64,000 nt of DNA from Salinimicrobium sp049680855 (GTDB taxonomy: Bacteria; Bacteroidota; Bacteroidia; Flavobacteriales; Flavobacteriaceae), in contig NZ_JBMPGS010000003.1 in NCBI RefSeq assembly GCF_049680855.1, positions 330,056-394,055 of the forward strand. The letters are read 5' to 3'. Shown in pieces: positions 19,251 through 28,514 of the stretch; positions within the stretch are counted from its first letter, which is position 1; every line of letters begins with the position of its first letter. Position numbers and translations under genes: made by a program. The notes under the pieces are model-generated. The model was not told the origin of the DNA, did no database searches, and worked only from the letters and a program-made list of their open reading frames with translations.

Positions 19251-20876
19251 ATGGCCAAAAAAATTGTTAGAAGCGACGAAAGAAAATCCATCATGGGATT
19301 GGATGTGAATGGACCGGTGTTCTTTACTTCTTCCATTTTCATAATAATTAGTATTGCTCTCACTCTTATTTTCGAGGAACAGGCTGAAAATTACTTCAAT
19401 GAAATTCAGGATTTCATTTCTAACACAGTGGGCTGGTTCTTCGTGCTGTGTGTAAATGTCTTTCTCATATTCGTTCTTTATCTCGCGTTTAGCAAGTATG
19501 GCAATATTAGGATAGGCGGAAAAGACGCTCGCCCGGAATTTAAAACCCTCTCGTGGTTTGCGATGCTTTTTAGTGCGGGAATGGGAATTGGATTATTGTT
19601 TTGGAGTATAGCAGAACCGGTAACGCATTTTATGAATCCACCTTTAACAGAGGGAGGAACTCCTCTTGCAGCGCAGGAGGCCATGAATTTCACCTTTTTG
19701 CATTGGGGATTTCACGCCTGGGGAGTTTATGCTCTTGTCGGTCTTTCCCTTGCTTATTTCACTTACTCCCACGGACTCCCATTGACCATTCGTTCGGTAT
19801 TCTATCCACTCCTCGGCGATAAGATCTACGGGAAGAGAGGAGACATTATTGATATTTTTGCAGTTCTGGCAACCCTTTTTGGATTAGCAACATCGCTGGG
19901 GCTGGGAGTACAGCAAATAGCCGCAGGTCTGGCCCATGTTTTTGGCCTAAGCAGTGGAATTGTCACACAAGTCTCTTTAATAGCGGGAATTACTCTAATT
20001 GCCACAGCTTCAGTAGTACTGGGTGTAGATAAAGGGGTAAAGTTTTTAAGTGAATGGAATATGCGAATAGCAGTATTATTATTGCTACTGGTAGTTCTTC
20101 TGGGACCTACTATATTTATATTTCAGTCCTTTGTTCAAAACACAGGGAATTACTTTTATAGCTTTTTGCAAATTTCGACCTGGACAGAAAGTTATACTGG
20201 GGATAACTGGCAAAATGCGTGGACAGTTTTTTACTGGGGCTGGTGGATCGCCTGGTCTCCATTTGTGGGAATGTTCATTGCCCGTATTTCAAAAGGACGC
20301 AGCATTAAAGAATTTATCCTCGGGGTGCTTATCGTCCCTTCTCTTATCACTTTTTTCTGGATTACTGCCTTCGGAAGTACTTCAATTCAACAGGCTTTAT
20401 TAGGAGATCAGGCTGTATTTAATGCAGTAGATGATAATGTAGCGACGGCCTTGTTCGTTTTTCTTGAAGATTATCCTTTTGCCGTGGTACTTAATGTTAT
20501 AGGGGTGATTCTTATCGCAGGATTTTTCGTTACCTCCTCAGATTCCGGTTCGCTGGTGGTGGATAGTCTTACTTCTGGAGGGAAAATCGATGCACCTGTA
20601 GGACAAAGAATATTCTGGGCTGTTGCCGAAGGTACGGTGGCGGCGGTTTTGCTCATTGGCGGAGGTCTACAGGCTTTGCAGACGGCCTCTATAGCAACAG
20701 GACTTCCCTTTGCCTTTATTCTTCTGTTCATGTGTTACTCCCTTTATACTGCCCTGCGGGACGAACATCAGCAATTTGAAGAACGTAAAGCCCAAAAGGA
20801 ATGGGAAAGTTACGAGGAAAGGGTGGCAGACATCATCAAAAAACGTGGCACCGGAAAATCCAATCCTAATCAATAA
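19251..20876 (+). CDS. BCCT-family transporter (betaine/choline/carnitine)
   Basis: 541 residues with about twelve membrane helices. The conserved GMGIGLLFWSIAEPVTHF region and the tryptophan-rich helix 8 signature (TVFYWGWWIAWSPFVGMFIARISKGR) identify the betaine/choline/carnitine transporter family. These are secondary carriers, usually sodium- or proton-driven, importing quaternary ammonium compounds as osmoprotectants. The order porin-like barrel, BCCT, universal stress protein suggests a salt-stress operon. The C-terminal tail after the last helix is charged (QQFEERKAQKEWESYEER), as in carriers whose tail senses osmolarity. Confidence 0.93.
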   Translation: MAKKIVRSDERKSIMGLDVNGPVFFTSSIFIIISIALTLIFEEQAENYFNEIQDFISNTVGWFFVLCVNVFLIFVLYLAFSKYGNIRIGGKDARPEFKTLSWFAMLFSAGMGIGLLFWSIAEPVTHFMNPPLTEGGTPLAAQEAMNFTFLHWGFHAWGVYALVGLSLAYFTYSHGLPLTIRSVFYPLLGDKIYGKRGDIIDIFAVLATLFGLATSLGLGVQQIAAGLAHVFGLSSGIVTQVSLIAGITLIATASVVLGVDKGVKFLSEWNMRIAVLLLLLVVLLGPTIFIFQSFVQNTGNYFYSFLQISTWTESYTGDNWQNAWTVFYWGWWIAWSPFVGMFIARISKGRSIKEFILGVLIVPSLITFFWITAFGSTSIQQALLGDQAVFNAVDDNVATALFVFLEDYPFAVVLNVIGVILIAGFFVTSSDSGSLVVDSLTSGGKIDAPVGQRIFWAVAEGTVAAVLLIGGGLQALQTASIATGLPFAFILLFMCYSLYTALRDEHQQFEERKAQKEWESYEERVADIIKKRGTGKSNPNQ

Positions 20877-20885
20877 TTTACACCT

Positions 20886-21743
20886 ATGAAAACATATAAA
20901 AACATACTTGTTGCACTAGACCTTTCAGATCTTGATGAAGTACTCATTAAATATGCTTCTTTCATTGCAGATAGATTAAAAGCCGAAAAAGTATATTTTG
21001 TCCATAACATCAAAAAATATGAAATTTCAGAACTTTTTGAAGAACAACTTAAGGACGTTAATCTTGATGAAGCCATAGGTGATGAGCTTAATGAAAAGGT
21101 TCAGGAGCATTTTAAAGCTAATGTAGAATGGGAAGTTTTAATTTCTGAAGATCCATACAGTGAATCCCTGATCAAATATGTAGTTGATAAATACCTCATT
21201 CAACTAGCCATAGTTGGAAATAAAAAACATGAAAAAGGTACAGGTTTAGTAAGCAGCAAGCTACTACGCCTTTTGAGGTGTGATCTTTTAGCAGTGCCAC
21301 GAGCCGCGAAGCCAAGAATTGAAGAAATCTGGGCAGGAACAGATTTTTCTCCCGAATCTCGAAAGGTTTTTAATGTTACCAGGGTCTTGCAGGAACAAGA
21401 CGGTACATCATTGAAATTAGCTCATGTTTACAGTGTACCGGTGCAATTCTCTCCATATGTTTCACCTGAGTCGATGGCTCCCAGAGTAGAAAAACATGTG
21501 AAAGAGAAAATAGAAAAGTATATTAAAAAAGTGAACTACACAGGACCTATTGAACCTTTGACATTCTTAGGAAGAGAGTCTGGTGCTGCACAAAAATTGA
21601 TTGCCAACATCAAAAAATCAGATGCAGACCTGCTAGTGATATCAGATAAAGGTGGTAATACCTTCTCCCCTTTTGCGGTTGGAAGCGTTACAGAAGAAAT
21701 CTTTAATGCAAACTTTGGGGTGCCTTTGTGGGTAACAAAATAG
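20886..21743 (+). CDS. tandem-domain universal stress protein
   Basis: 285 residues with two UspA-like halves (about 1-140 and 145-285). The first has KNILVALDLSD at its start and VGNKKHEKGTG, and the second ends AVGSVTEEIFNANFGVPLWVTK. The second half has GNTFSPFAVGS, near the nucleotide-binding G-2x-G-9x-G(S/T) pattern. It begins nine bases after the BCCT stop, so it belongs to the same operon. Small USP proteins often sit beside transporters and are thought to tune them. Confidence 0.88.
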   Translation: MKTYKNILVALDLSDLDEVLIKYASFIADRLKAEKVYFVHNIKKYEISELFEEQLKDVNLDEAIGDELNEKVQEHFKANVEWEVLISEDPYSESLIKYVVDKYLIQLAIVGNKKHEKGTGLVSSKLLRLLRCDLLAVPRAAKPRIEEIWAGTDFSPESRKVFNVTRVLQEQDGTSLKLAHVYSVPVQFSPYVSPESMAPRVEKHVKEKIEKYIKKVNYTGPIEPLTFLGRESGAAQKLIANIKKSDADLLVISDKGGNTFSPFAVGSVTEEIFNANFGVPLWVTK

Positions 21744-21745
21744 AA

Positions 21746-22429
21746 CTAAAGTGGAATTCTGGGGTAATTATGCACTTCCCTTTCCTTTCCGTCCTTAATA
21801 TTTATAATTCTACTGGGCCTTGAGTACTGAGCAATTTCTTTCGCTTTATCAAAAGCTTCCTCCTCATCCCGGAAGCCCTGGATAAATTCACTTTCGTGAT
21901 TAAGAACATGCCATTCTTCTTTTTCAGCATTCCATTGCACGCGGAAGGTTTTTTCGGTGATAATGGAATGTTTACCCCTTAATAAATCGAGCATAATTTT
22001 TCCATCGCTGTAATTACCATCTGGATATGGCATGGGGAGAAGTGCAAAAAAAATGTAATAGAGGGAAAAATAAGTGAATTGATAGGTGAAAATATTTGTT
22101 TCTATTAATTGTTGTTCCACCAGCATCATTACAGCAAGTACGCTTATCAAGTTAAAAAGGCTACCACCTCCAAAAATAAGTATATTTGCCCATTTTCTTT
22201 TTACTTTAAGGTTTTCAAAAGTACAGAGTCCATACCAAAAATAATATTTACGCACCTCGAGCATTCCCCAGCTGAAAATTGGTTTTCCTGTACCAATACT
22301 TACCTTTATATTTTTGCCACCCATTAGCCAGGCAAAGAATACGTGCCCCCCTTCATGAAGAATAGAGATCAACGGCATTACCAGAAAAAAGGCAAGAAAA
22401 AACTTGGGGATATCACTTATTCCAAACAT
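21746..22429 (-). CDS. M50-like (site-2-protease fold) membrane protein
   Basis: 227 residues. HEGGH at residues 25-29 lies in a membrane helix and fits the HExxH zinc motif of M50 peptidases. A later helix ends LLPMPYPDGNYSDG, which matches the NPDG-type second metal motif in a slightly altered form. The C-terminal 80 residues are soluble and not recognised. It is far shorter than RseP, has no PDZ domain and stands alone, convergent with the USP gene (stop codons two bases apart). It may be an active intramembrane protease or a non-proteolytic relative. Confidence 0.65.
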   Translation of the reverse strand: MFGISDIPKFFLAFFLVMPLISILHEGGHVFFAWLMGGKNIKVSIGTGKPIFSWGMLEVRKYYFWYGLCTFENLKVKRKWANILIFGGGSLFNLISVLAVMMLVEQQLIETNIFTYQFTYFSLYYIFFALLPMPYPDGNYSDGKIMLDLLRGKHSIITEKTFRVQWNAEKEEWHVLNHESEFIQGFRDEEEAFDKAKEIAQYSRPSRIINIKDGKEREVHNYPRIPL

Positions 22430-22804
22430 GAGGATGTTTTCTGTATTATGTGAGAGATTCAGGCTTAACCAAAGACAATTGTCCTGCTACTTCTTCTGAA
22501 AATCAAACAAAACCAATTACAAAGATTAATAAATTGAGTAATCCCAGAAAGTGCTTTAACAGGTTTTAGGATTTAAACCCCAGTCATATCATGAAAAAAA
22601 TCACGAAAATAAATGCTGAATTCATATCCCAGAACCTTGCCCCTTATTCATCTCTATAACGGCCATTTCCTGCACAGAAAGCATATCTTTTAGGTAATCT
22701 ACAAATCCTGAAATTTCAGAAGATCAGGAAGAAACAACAAAAAGGTAGGCACAACCAAATTGTATAAATTATATTTACATACATTTCTTTTTCAAAAAAA
22801 TTTC
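22430..22804. other. gene-free spacer
   Basis: About 375 bases between the M50-like gene and the exported protein. A 22-codon ATG frame at 22591-22659 (MKKITKINAEF...) and a roughly 33-codon minus-strand frame are present, but neither has enough support to call. No terminator or repeat was seen. Confidence 0.35.
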
Positions 22805-23731
22805 ATGAGACGAAAAATGCACCTTTTATTGTTACTTCTTGGATCTTCTATCTTTGGGCAGGAATTATTAGATATTCATCATACCTCTTTAGCAGAATAT
22901 ATTCAGGCAGAAGAAGAAATGGAAAGCGTAAGAATCCCTGAACCTTTTAAATTCGTTAGTATTACAGGACATGCACCTCCAATCCAGTTTCTTCGAGAAG
23001 ACAAAAGCGGCCTTGAAATACTTTCAACTTATTCTTATAGAGCCAGTGACTCTACGTTGACCGATGTTATTTATGAATGGGATGAAATGAGACATTCTAA
23101 AAAAGCGACTTTTAATGAAAGAAAGCGCAAGAGCTTTCAAAAGGTTATTATAGAAAAGTTTAAGGATCTGGAAAAATCAATGACAGCATTATATGGAGAA
23201 CCCGATGTGGAAGAAAAGCTCTCCCGGCACATTCAATCAGGTGCCAAAGCGGCTTATAAAAAGAAAATTGAGTGGCATCCAAATGACAGTACCAAAATCA
23301 TTTTATCTACAGAACTATTGAAACGAACGGGATTATTAAAGATAGAGCCGTCTCAAAAAATGCGGCTTCACATGTGGAATCCTTCCAAAAAGCAAGAGGA
23401 GAATAGATTCGACATTTTATATAACCTATCATACGAATTTTTGCAGGTATTAAAGGAAGGAAACATGGAGGATGCAAAATTCTTCTTCTCAGATTCAGTC
23501 CGAAGAATGTTGACAGACAAACAGGTAAAGACATTAATGAACAACCTGGACAGCACCCACGAGACTGGCATCATGTCCATAAATAATTATCCCGGACCTG
23601 ACGGAAGCGGCTGGGCAACTTTCACCCTGGGTTATAAAACCGACAGTTCGGAATTTGAAAAAGAGTATTTGAAGATCATTTTTGATAGTGAAAATAAAAT
23701 TGTTGGGGTTAAACAAATGAACAGCAGGTAA
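22760..23731 (+). CDS. exported protein of unknown function
   Basis: The longest frame is 323 residues. The likely start is the ATG at 22805, giving a clean signal peptide (RRKMHLLLLLLGSSIFGQ) and a mature protein of about 290 residues. The C-terminal 100 residues (from YNLSYEFLQVLKEGNMEDAKFFF) resemble small NTF2/DUF3887-like folds in outline, but no family is recognised with confidence. The middle is rich in charged residues. It is single and faces a convergent lipoprotein gene. Confidence 0.55.
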   Translation: MYKLYLHTFLFQKNFMRRKMHLLLLLLGSSIFGQELLDIHHTSLAEYIQAEEEMESVRIPEPFKFVSITGHAPPIQFLREDKSGLEILSTYSYRASDSTLTDVIYEWDEMRHSKKATFNERKRKSFQKVIIEKFKDLEKSMTALYGEPDVEEKLSRHIQSGAKAAYKKKIEWHPNDSTKIILSTELLKRTGLLKIEPSQKMRLHMWNPSKKQEENRFDILYNLSYEFLQVLKEGNMEDAKFFFSDSVRRMLTDKQVKTLMNNLDSTHETGIMSINNYPGPDGSGWATFTLGYKTDSSEFEKEYLKIIFDSENKIVGVKQMNSR

Positions 23732-23903
23732 AAAGCAAAATTTGTGTGCATTTTCACATTTTCAACAGAAAAGAATAGCTTTCTTCACCAAAAATGACTT
23801 TTTGAAGCCTCTTACCAATTATTTTTTGCTTCTCATACTTATAAAAAAGCCTTCGAAATCTTTCCAATCCCAATTTTAGCTCAAGAAGAATAAATTGATT
23901 TAA

Positions 23904-23942
23904 AAAGCCGCCTAGAAATGCCATTTTTGACACCTTAGGCGG
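23904..23942. terminator. terminator hairpin between convergent genes
   Basis: GCCGCCTA pairs with TTAGGCGGC, with A5 to the left and T5 to the right (23945-23949). Its loop carries a one-mismatch copy of the dispersed palindrome (23914-23928). Confidence 0.75.
23914..23928. repeat. dispersed palindrome copy 5 (one mismatch)
   Basis: AGAAATGCCATTTTT, one mismatch, inside the loop of the terminator at 23904-23942. Confidence 0.5.
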
Positions 23943-23965
23943 CCCATTTTTCAAGCTACCTGAGT

Positions 23966-25516
23966 TTACGTAGTGCTTAAGAGATTGCCATTGGCATCAT
24001 AAAATTCGGTTTTATAGATATTCCCGTCTGCATCTTTGTATTCCAGTTTATAAGAATTGTCATCTTCTGAAATGGTTTTCCAAATGGAAGATCCATCTTC
24101 AGAAAAGGTGATTATTTCATATAAAAATTCTTTATAATAAGTTTCTACCACATGAGGATCTCCATTTTCGAAAAAGGAAATATACTCGCTAACGTAATCG
24201 CCTTCAGTTATTTCAAGTCGGGTAACCTCTTCATTTTCATCATAAAAATAAATATCTTCCCTTTGGTTTCCATCGTTTTTTACCAGAATTCGAACAGATT
24301 TCTCGAGGGTATGATCTGCCCGGTAGAAAAAGTCAAATTCCTGATATCCTCGTGCGTCCGTTCCATATTGCTTTTTAATCTCCCCTGCCTCATTGTATTC
24401 ATATTGCATATGAACCAAAACGTCCTCCTCATTCGTACCCGTTTTAGTACTGTAGCGAGTTTCGGAAATTTTGTTTCCTGCTTCATTTAAGACATATACT
24501 TCTCTCAAAATAAAATTTCCATTATGGTCATAGTAATGCATTTCTGTCACCCTGTTTTCTTCATCAAAGGCCACAAATTCTTCTGTAGATGAGGCAGGTC
24601 CGTCGGCAGGAGCATGATAGGAAAACGCCTCGATCTGGTGATCTTCAGCATAGGCTACCTGAACCCGAACAGATTGAATTATGACTCCGTTTTCTGAATA
24701 GACACGATCAAAACTTGTAGGCTGGCCAAATTCATTATAGGTGTGGTAAGTAATCTCATGAATTAACCTGTTGGGGCGTCTTTCATACTTGTATGACTTT
24801 AAAAGTTTTCCTGACTCATCAGTTTCATGCACCCAGTATATTGCTGTTCTTGGAATACTATTGTAGGTCTCCAGGGTGGGAATAAAATATTCAAATGCGA
24901 AATCCTGAGATTCATACGGTTCTCCTAAAGATTCGGAAAGATGCTCTCCTGCATCGTTGGGGTAAACAGGTACGAGATTTGAACCGGTTGCTTCATTGAC
25001 CTCAGCCACAATATCGCCCAGAATCTTTGTAATGGACTGAGTGAAATCAATTTGTGCCACCGATATTGCATCGGCTACCCCAGCTTCAATGGTGATTCCA
25101 TTAGAGGGGTCATTGTCTGCATCAAGACTTTGTAAAAATGCAGCAATATTTAAAACTTCCAAAGAAGCTACAGAAGCATTTGATGTGGAAGCAATCTTGA
25201 CAGGACTCATCACTGAAGATGCTTCGGCACTCCCCAATGCAATATCACCTACAGAAAAGGTTACCAACTCCCCATCCAAATATTTAAATTCTCCTTTAGA
25301 ATTCGTAGTTCCCGATTGAGTAGGAGTGGTATAATTTAATCCTGCCACTTCCGAATCTATGAAGACTCCAGTTTGTACAGTCTCCTCTCCCCCCGGGTCA
25401 ACTGGCGTGTCGTCATCCTCCGGCGAACAGCTAAATAATAGCGAAGCCAAAAACAGGAGTGACAGAAAATTAAAATTTTTTCTTGTTCTGTTGGAATTGA
25501 AGAAATTACATTTCAT
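23966..25516 (-). CDS. surface lipoprotein with YD-like repeats
   Basis: 516 residues. A lipoprotein signal ends LLFSC (about residue 30), followed by an acidic, proline-containing linker (SPEDDDTPVDPGGEE), as in surface-exposed Bacteroidota lipoproteins. Residues 45-180 form a compact domain (VAGLNYTTPTQSGTTNSKGEFKYLDG and onward). Residues 220-516 contain repeated beta-hairpin units with the pattern Y.(N/D)..G(N/E/Q)......Y, reminiscent of YD/RHS-type or MORN-like repeats. The function is not known, and the architecture suggests binding at the cell surface. It is a single gene. Confidence 0.7.
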   Translation of the reverse strand: MKCNFFNSNRTRKNFNFLSLLFLASLLFSCSPEDDDTPVDPGGEETVQTGVFIDSEVAGLNYTTPTQSGTTNSKGEFKYLDGELVTFSVGDIALGSAEASSVMSPVKIASTSNASVASLEVLNIAAFLQSLDADNDPSNGITIEAGVADAISVAQIDFTQSITKILGDIVAEVNEATGSNLVPVYPNDAGEHLSESLGEPYESQDFAFEYFIPTLETYNSIPRTAIYWVHETDESGKLLKSYKYERRPNRLIHEITYHTYNEFGQPTSFDRVYSENGVIIQSVRVQVAYAEDHQIEAFSYHAPADGPASSTEEFVAFDEENRVTEMHYYDHNGNFILREVYVLNEAGNKISETRYSTKTGTNEEDVLVHMQYEYNEAGEIKKQYGTDARGYQEFDFFYRADHTLEKSVRILVKNDGNQREDIYFYDENEEVTRLEITEGDYVSEYISFFENGDPHVVETYYKEFLYEIITFSEDGSSIWKTISEDDNSYKLEYKDADGNIYKTEFYDANGNLLSTT

Positions 25517-25935
25517 AAGTCAGGTTTAAAAATTGAATTTAATTATGTTCAGAAAGCTTTTCTATGGCTTCTGAATAACTTTGGAAATGTATAAACCAAA
25601 ACAACCTAAAGAAATCCCCTTTTTTAGGTATATTTTAAAAACAGTATTCAATCTTTCCACCAGAATTTCACATTTCACATGAAAATTATATTTCTGAAAA
25701 TCTTCTCCACCCATTTAGATTTGAATTCTTGCCATAAACGAAATGCATTTGCTTCAAAAAAAGAAACTTATCTGGGATATTCTTTTCTACAATAACCATC
25801 TTCAAAAATGGCATTTTTTGATGGTAGACCCTTTTCAGCAAAACCGGAAATTTCAAAAATGCCTAATAAGCAACGGCAGATAATTTTACTTTTTTGAAAT
25901 TCACTGAAATTGACAGGGTTTCCTATTTTTGCGCC
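25517..25935. other. gene-free spacer with palindrome copy 6
   Basis: About 420 bases between divergent genes. It holds the perfect palindrome copy at 25804-25818, flanked by CCATC/GATGG arms, and a TATTTTTG -7-like box at 25924-25931. Nothing else was recognised. Confidence 0.45.
25804..25818. repeat. dispersed palindrome copy 6 (perfect)
   Basis: AAAAATGGCATTTTT, a perfect match. The outer arms CCATC (25796-25800) and GATGG (25820-25824) extend the symmetry. It lies about 120 bases upstream of the truncated sensor kinase gene. Confidence 0.6.
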
Positions 25936-26478
25936 ATGATAAAGAACCTTTTTCAAGTACTTGGACTGGTGATTCTTCTTATCTCTTGTCAAAATAATCC
26001 GGAAAAAGAAATCAGGGAACAGGGAAAGGATCATGCCACTTATCTTTACGAGAAGAGTAAAGAAACAGAAAACATTGAAGAAAAACTGACAGGTGTGAAT
26101 TTTAAAGATGATCTACATAACATGTTATCTCAAAGCGTCCCAAAGGATGTAAAGCTGTACCTGGTTGGATATGACAGCATTTCCTGGTTAGAAATAAGTT
26201 CGGAATCTAAAATAGTCCTCCACCGTATCCTGCAGGAATTGATGGTAAACATGAAGAAACACAGTAATGCCTCTATGGTTAGCTTAAATTTCCAGGAGCA
26301 ATCTTCTATACTGCAAGTTAACTACAACGACAATGGCAGAGGATTCTCTTCAACTGAATTAAAAAATGGCAACGGACTCAAAAATGTGGAAAACCGTATT
26401 GTTTCTATTGGAGGTTCTTTTAATTTCCCCATTGAAAAAAGCACCGGTATTTCCATACAACTATTAATTCCTTTCTAG
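25936..26478 (+). CDS. truncated sensor-kinase-like protein: lipoprotein signal joined to a HATPase domain
   Basis: The best start is the ATG at 25936, giving about 180 residues (an upstream in-frame ATG at 25894 adds 14 unlikely residues). Residues 1-18 form a lipoprotein signal (LVILLISC). After a short helix (YLYEKSKETENIEEKL) comes the ATPase domain of NarL/LiaS-type kinases: N box ILQELMVNMKKHSNAS, then DNGRGF and GNGLKNVENRI. The TPR sensor, membrane anchor and HisKA_3 helix with its phospho-His are missing compared with related Flavobacteriaceae kinases. The response regulator starts one base after the stop. It could be a deletion remnant, or an ATPase-only partner protein. Confidence 0.6.
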   Translation: MIKNLFQVLGLVILLISCQNNPEKEIREQGKDHATYLYEKSKETENIEEKLTGVNFKDDLHNMLSQSVPKDVKLYLVGYDSISWLEISSESKIVLHRILQELMVNMKKHSNASMVSLNFQEQSSILQVNYNDNGRGFSSTELKNGNGLKNVENRIVSIGGSFNFPIEKSTGISIQLLIPF

Positions 26479-26479
26479 A

Positions 26480-27139
26480 ATGTTCAAAAAAGTTCTTATC
26501 GCAGAAGATGTAGATGCTGTAAATACTGCATTACCGGGATTCCTTTTAAAAATGGGTGTCAAGGAAGTGGTTTATTCGCAGTATTGTGATGAAGCTTATG
26601 TGAAAAGTAAGAAGGCCGCTTTGGAAAACACCCCATATGATCTGCTTATTTGCGATCTCTCATTCCGACAGGATCACAGGACTGAAAAGATTGCCTCTGG
26701 AGAAGAACTTGCATTTATTATAAAAAGAGAAATGCCAACCGTTAAAGTTATCATTCACTCCATAGAGGATCAACCTGCACGTGTTAAGAAAATAATGGCT
26801 TATGTAGATGCCTACGTTTGTAAAGGACGTAACGGTATGAATTACCTGAAACAAGCTGTAGAAACTGTTTACGAGGGAAAAACTTATCTGTCTCCGGATA
26901 TTCAGCAAACACTTCAAAATAAAAATATCACAGAATTATCTGTATATGATTTATCACTTTTAAAACATTTGGCCCAAGGCTGTACACAGGAAGAGATAAG
27001 CAATCATTTTAGAACAAAAGGAATGGCTCCATTCAGCAAAAGCTCGATAGAAAAGAAACTTAAAGATCTAAGGGAAGAGTTTGGTGCAAGAACAAATCCA
27101 CAGTTAATCAATATTGTTCTAAGCCTGCATTTAATTTAA
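26480..27139 (+). CDS. LuxR-like two-component response regulator
   Basis: 219 residues. The receiver has an acidic pocket at E9-D10, phosphoacceptor D59 in LLICDLSF and K114 in VCKGRNG. A C-terminal helix-turn-helix of the LuxR type is present (LSVYDLSLLKHLAQGCTQEEISNHF through SSIEKKLKDLREEF). It pairs with the preceding kinase-like gene in the usual Bacteroidota arrangement. Because that kinase lacks its phospho-His domain, the regulator may be phosphorylated by another kinase or by small phosphodonors, or act unphosphorylated. The target genes are unknown. Confidence 0.85.
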   Translation: MFKKVLIAEDVDAVNTALPGFLLKMGVKEVVYSQYCDEAYVKSKKAALENTPYDLLICDLSFRQDHRTEKIASGEELAFIIKREMPTVKVIIHSIEDQPARVKKIMAYVDAYVCKGRNGMNYLKQAVETVYEGKTYLSPDIQQTLQNKNITELSVYDLSLLKHLAQGCTQEEISNHFRTKGMAPFSKSSIEKKLKDLREEFGARTNPQLINIVLSLHLI

Positions 27140-27504
27140 CTTACTCCCTCCACTTCAAAGTATCAATAGAAACACTTTCGCAAACCATTGCCCTTGAATT
27201 CATTATAAATTGTTTTGATTTATTAGAGTCTTGTTTTTTCTCTAACAAAAAGTATTTTAGGTTCCTGAATCGATTTTTTCCTGTATGACCTTTGCAGATC
27301 ATAATATCTTTCTGATTCTATTTATATTATAATTAGCGTGAAAGACATATCTGCTCCTTCAGTTTTGAAATATAGGTGCACACCAACTTAAGCATAGTAT
27401 TAGGTGTTGTCGTAGACCATAAATTTTTTTGTGTATTTTTTCCCCATTCCTATCTATTTCATCCATGTGTTATAATATCAGAATAATAAATAAAAGATTA
27501 AGGA
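27140..27504. other. gene-free spacer
   Basis: 365 AT-rich bases between the LuxR-type regulator and the dehydrogenase gene. A TATCTTTC sequence resembling a -7 box is present, but there is no coding frame, strong hairpin or repeat. Confidence 0.35.
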
Positions 27505-28479
27505 ATGAAAGCAATGATTACAAAAGGATACGGTGCACCAAGTGTGCTTGAGCTTAAAGAGATAGAAATTCCCAAACCCGGTGCTGATGAAGTACTGGTT
27601 AAAATAAAGGTTTCTTCGGCTACAACTGCAGACACTTTGATGCGGCAGGGAAAGCCTTACTTCGCCAGGTTATTTCTGGGGTTAAAGAGGCCCAAACATC
27701 CCGTACCAGGAACGGGGTTTGCCGGTACAGTCGAAGAGGTGGGTTCTAAAGTCTCCAGATTTACAGTTGGAGAGCGCGTTTTTGGAGAAACCACTCTGGG
27801 TTTTAGTGCCAATGCCGAATTTCTAACGGTTCCTCAAAATGGGGTAATTCTTTCTATGCCCAAAGCAATGGAATACACAGAAGCTGCAAGCTTCGGTGAT
27901 GGTCATTTAACCTCTTTTAACTTTCTCAAAGAAGTAGCAAAAATACGGGCTGGCGATAAAATTTTGATAAATGGTGCTTCTGGAGCTTTAGGCACTTCTG
28001 CAATACAATTAGCCAAATATTTTGGAAGTTATGTCACCGCAGTATGTAGTGGCAAAAACGCTGAATTGGTGAAATCTTTGGGTGCAGATAAAGTTATAGA
28101 TTATAATCAGGAAGATTTCACAAAATCTAAATTAAAATATGATATTATCTATGATAGCGTAGGAAAAAGCTCTTTCGGGAAATGCCGTAAAGTTCTTTCT
28201 GATAATGGTGTTTATCTTTCCCCGGTGCTAAAATTATCTCTCCTTATCCAAATGCTGAAAACCTCAAAATATCATAAGAAAAAAGCCATTTTTCAGGCCA
28301 CTGGAACAAAGAGTGATGATAAGCTGCGCTTCCTATTAAATGCTGTTCTTGACATTTATAAATCGGGAAAGCTCAAAACCGTTATTGACCGGCAGTTTCC
28401 CTTAGAATTACTTTCAGAAGCACATCAATATATAGAAACAGGGCACAAAAGAGGAAACGTGATTATTGTTCATACCTAA
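27505..28479 (+). CDS. medium-chain dehydrogenase/reductase, quinone-oxidoreductase type
   Basis: 324 residues. A GroES-like N-terminal domain (MKAMITKGYGAPSVLELKEIEIPKPG) is followed by a Rossmann domain with the motif INGASGALGTSAIQLAKYFG (from about residue 153). The catalytic and structural zinc cysteines of true alcohol dehydrogenases are absent, so it belongs with zinc-independent NAD(P)H:quinone or enone reductases. The substrate is unknown. It is a single gene convergent with the DoxX/VOC pair. Confidence 0.85.
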   Translation: MKAMITKGYGAPSVLELKEIEIPKPGADEVLVKIKVSSATTADTLMRQGKPYFARLFLGLKRPKHPVPGTGFAGTVEEVGSKVSRFTVGERVFGETTLGFSANAEFLTVPQNGVILSMPKAMEYTEAASFGDGHLTSFNFLKEVAKIRAGDKILINGASGALGTSAIQLAKYFGSYVTAVCSGKNAELVKSLGADKVIDYNQEDFTKSKLKYDIIYDSVGKSSFGKCRKVLSDNGVYLSPVLKLSLLIQMLKTSKYHKKKAIFQATGTKSDDKLRFLLNAVLDIYKSGKLKTVIDRQFPLELLSEAHQYIETGHKRGNVIIVHT

Positions 28480-28514
28480 CTTATAAAACTACCTGTATCC
28501 AGAGACTGAAAGAT

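Noticed and set aside
22591..22659. 22-residue frame MKKITKINAEF...
   Set aside because: It looks like a peptide leader, but no processing or export gene is nearby and it has no supporting signal.
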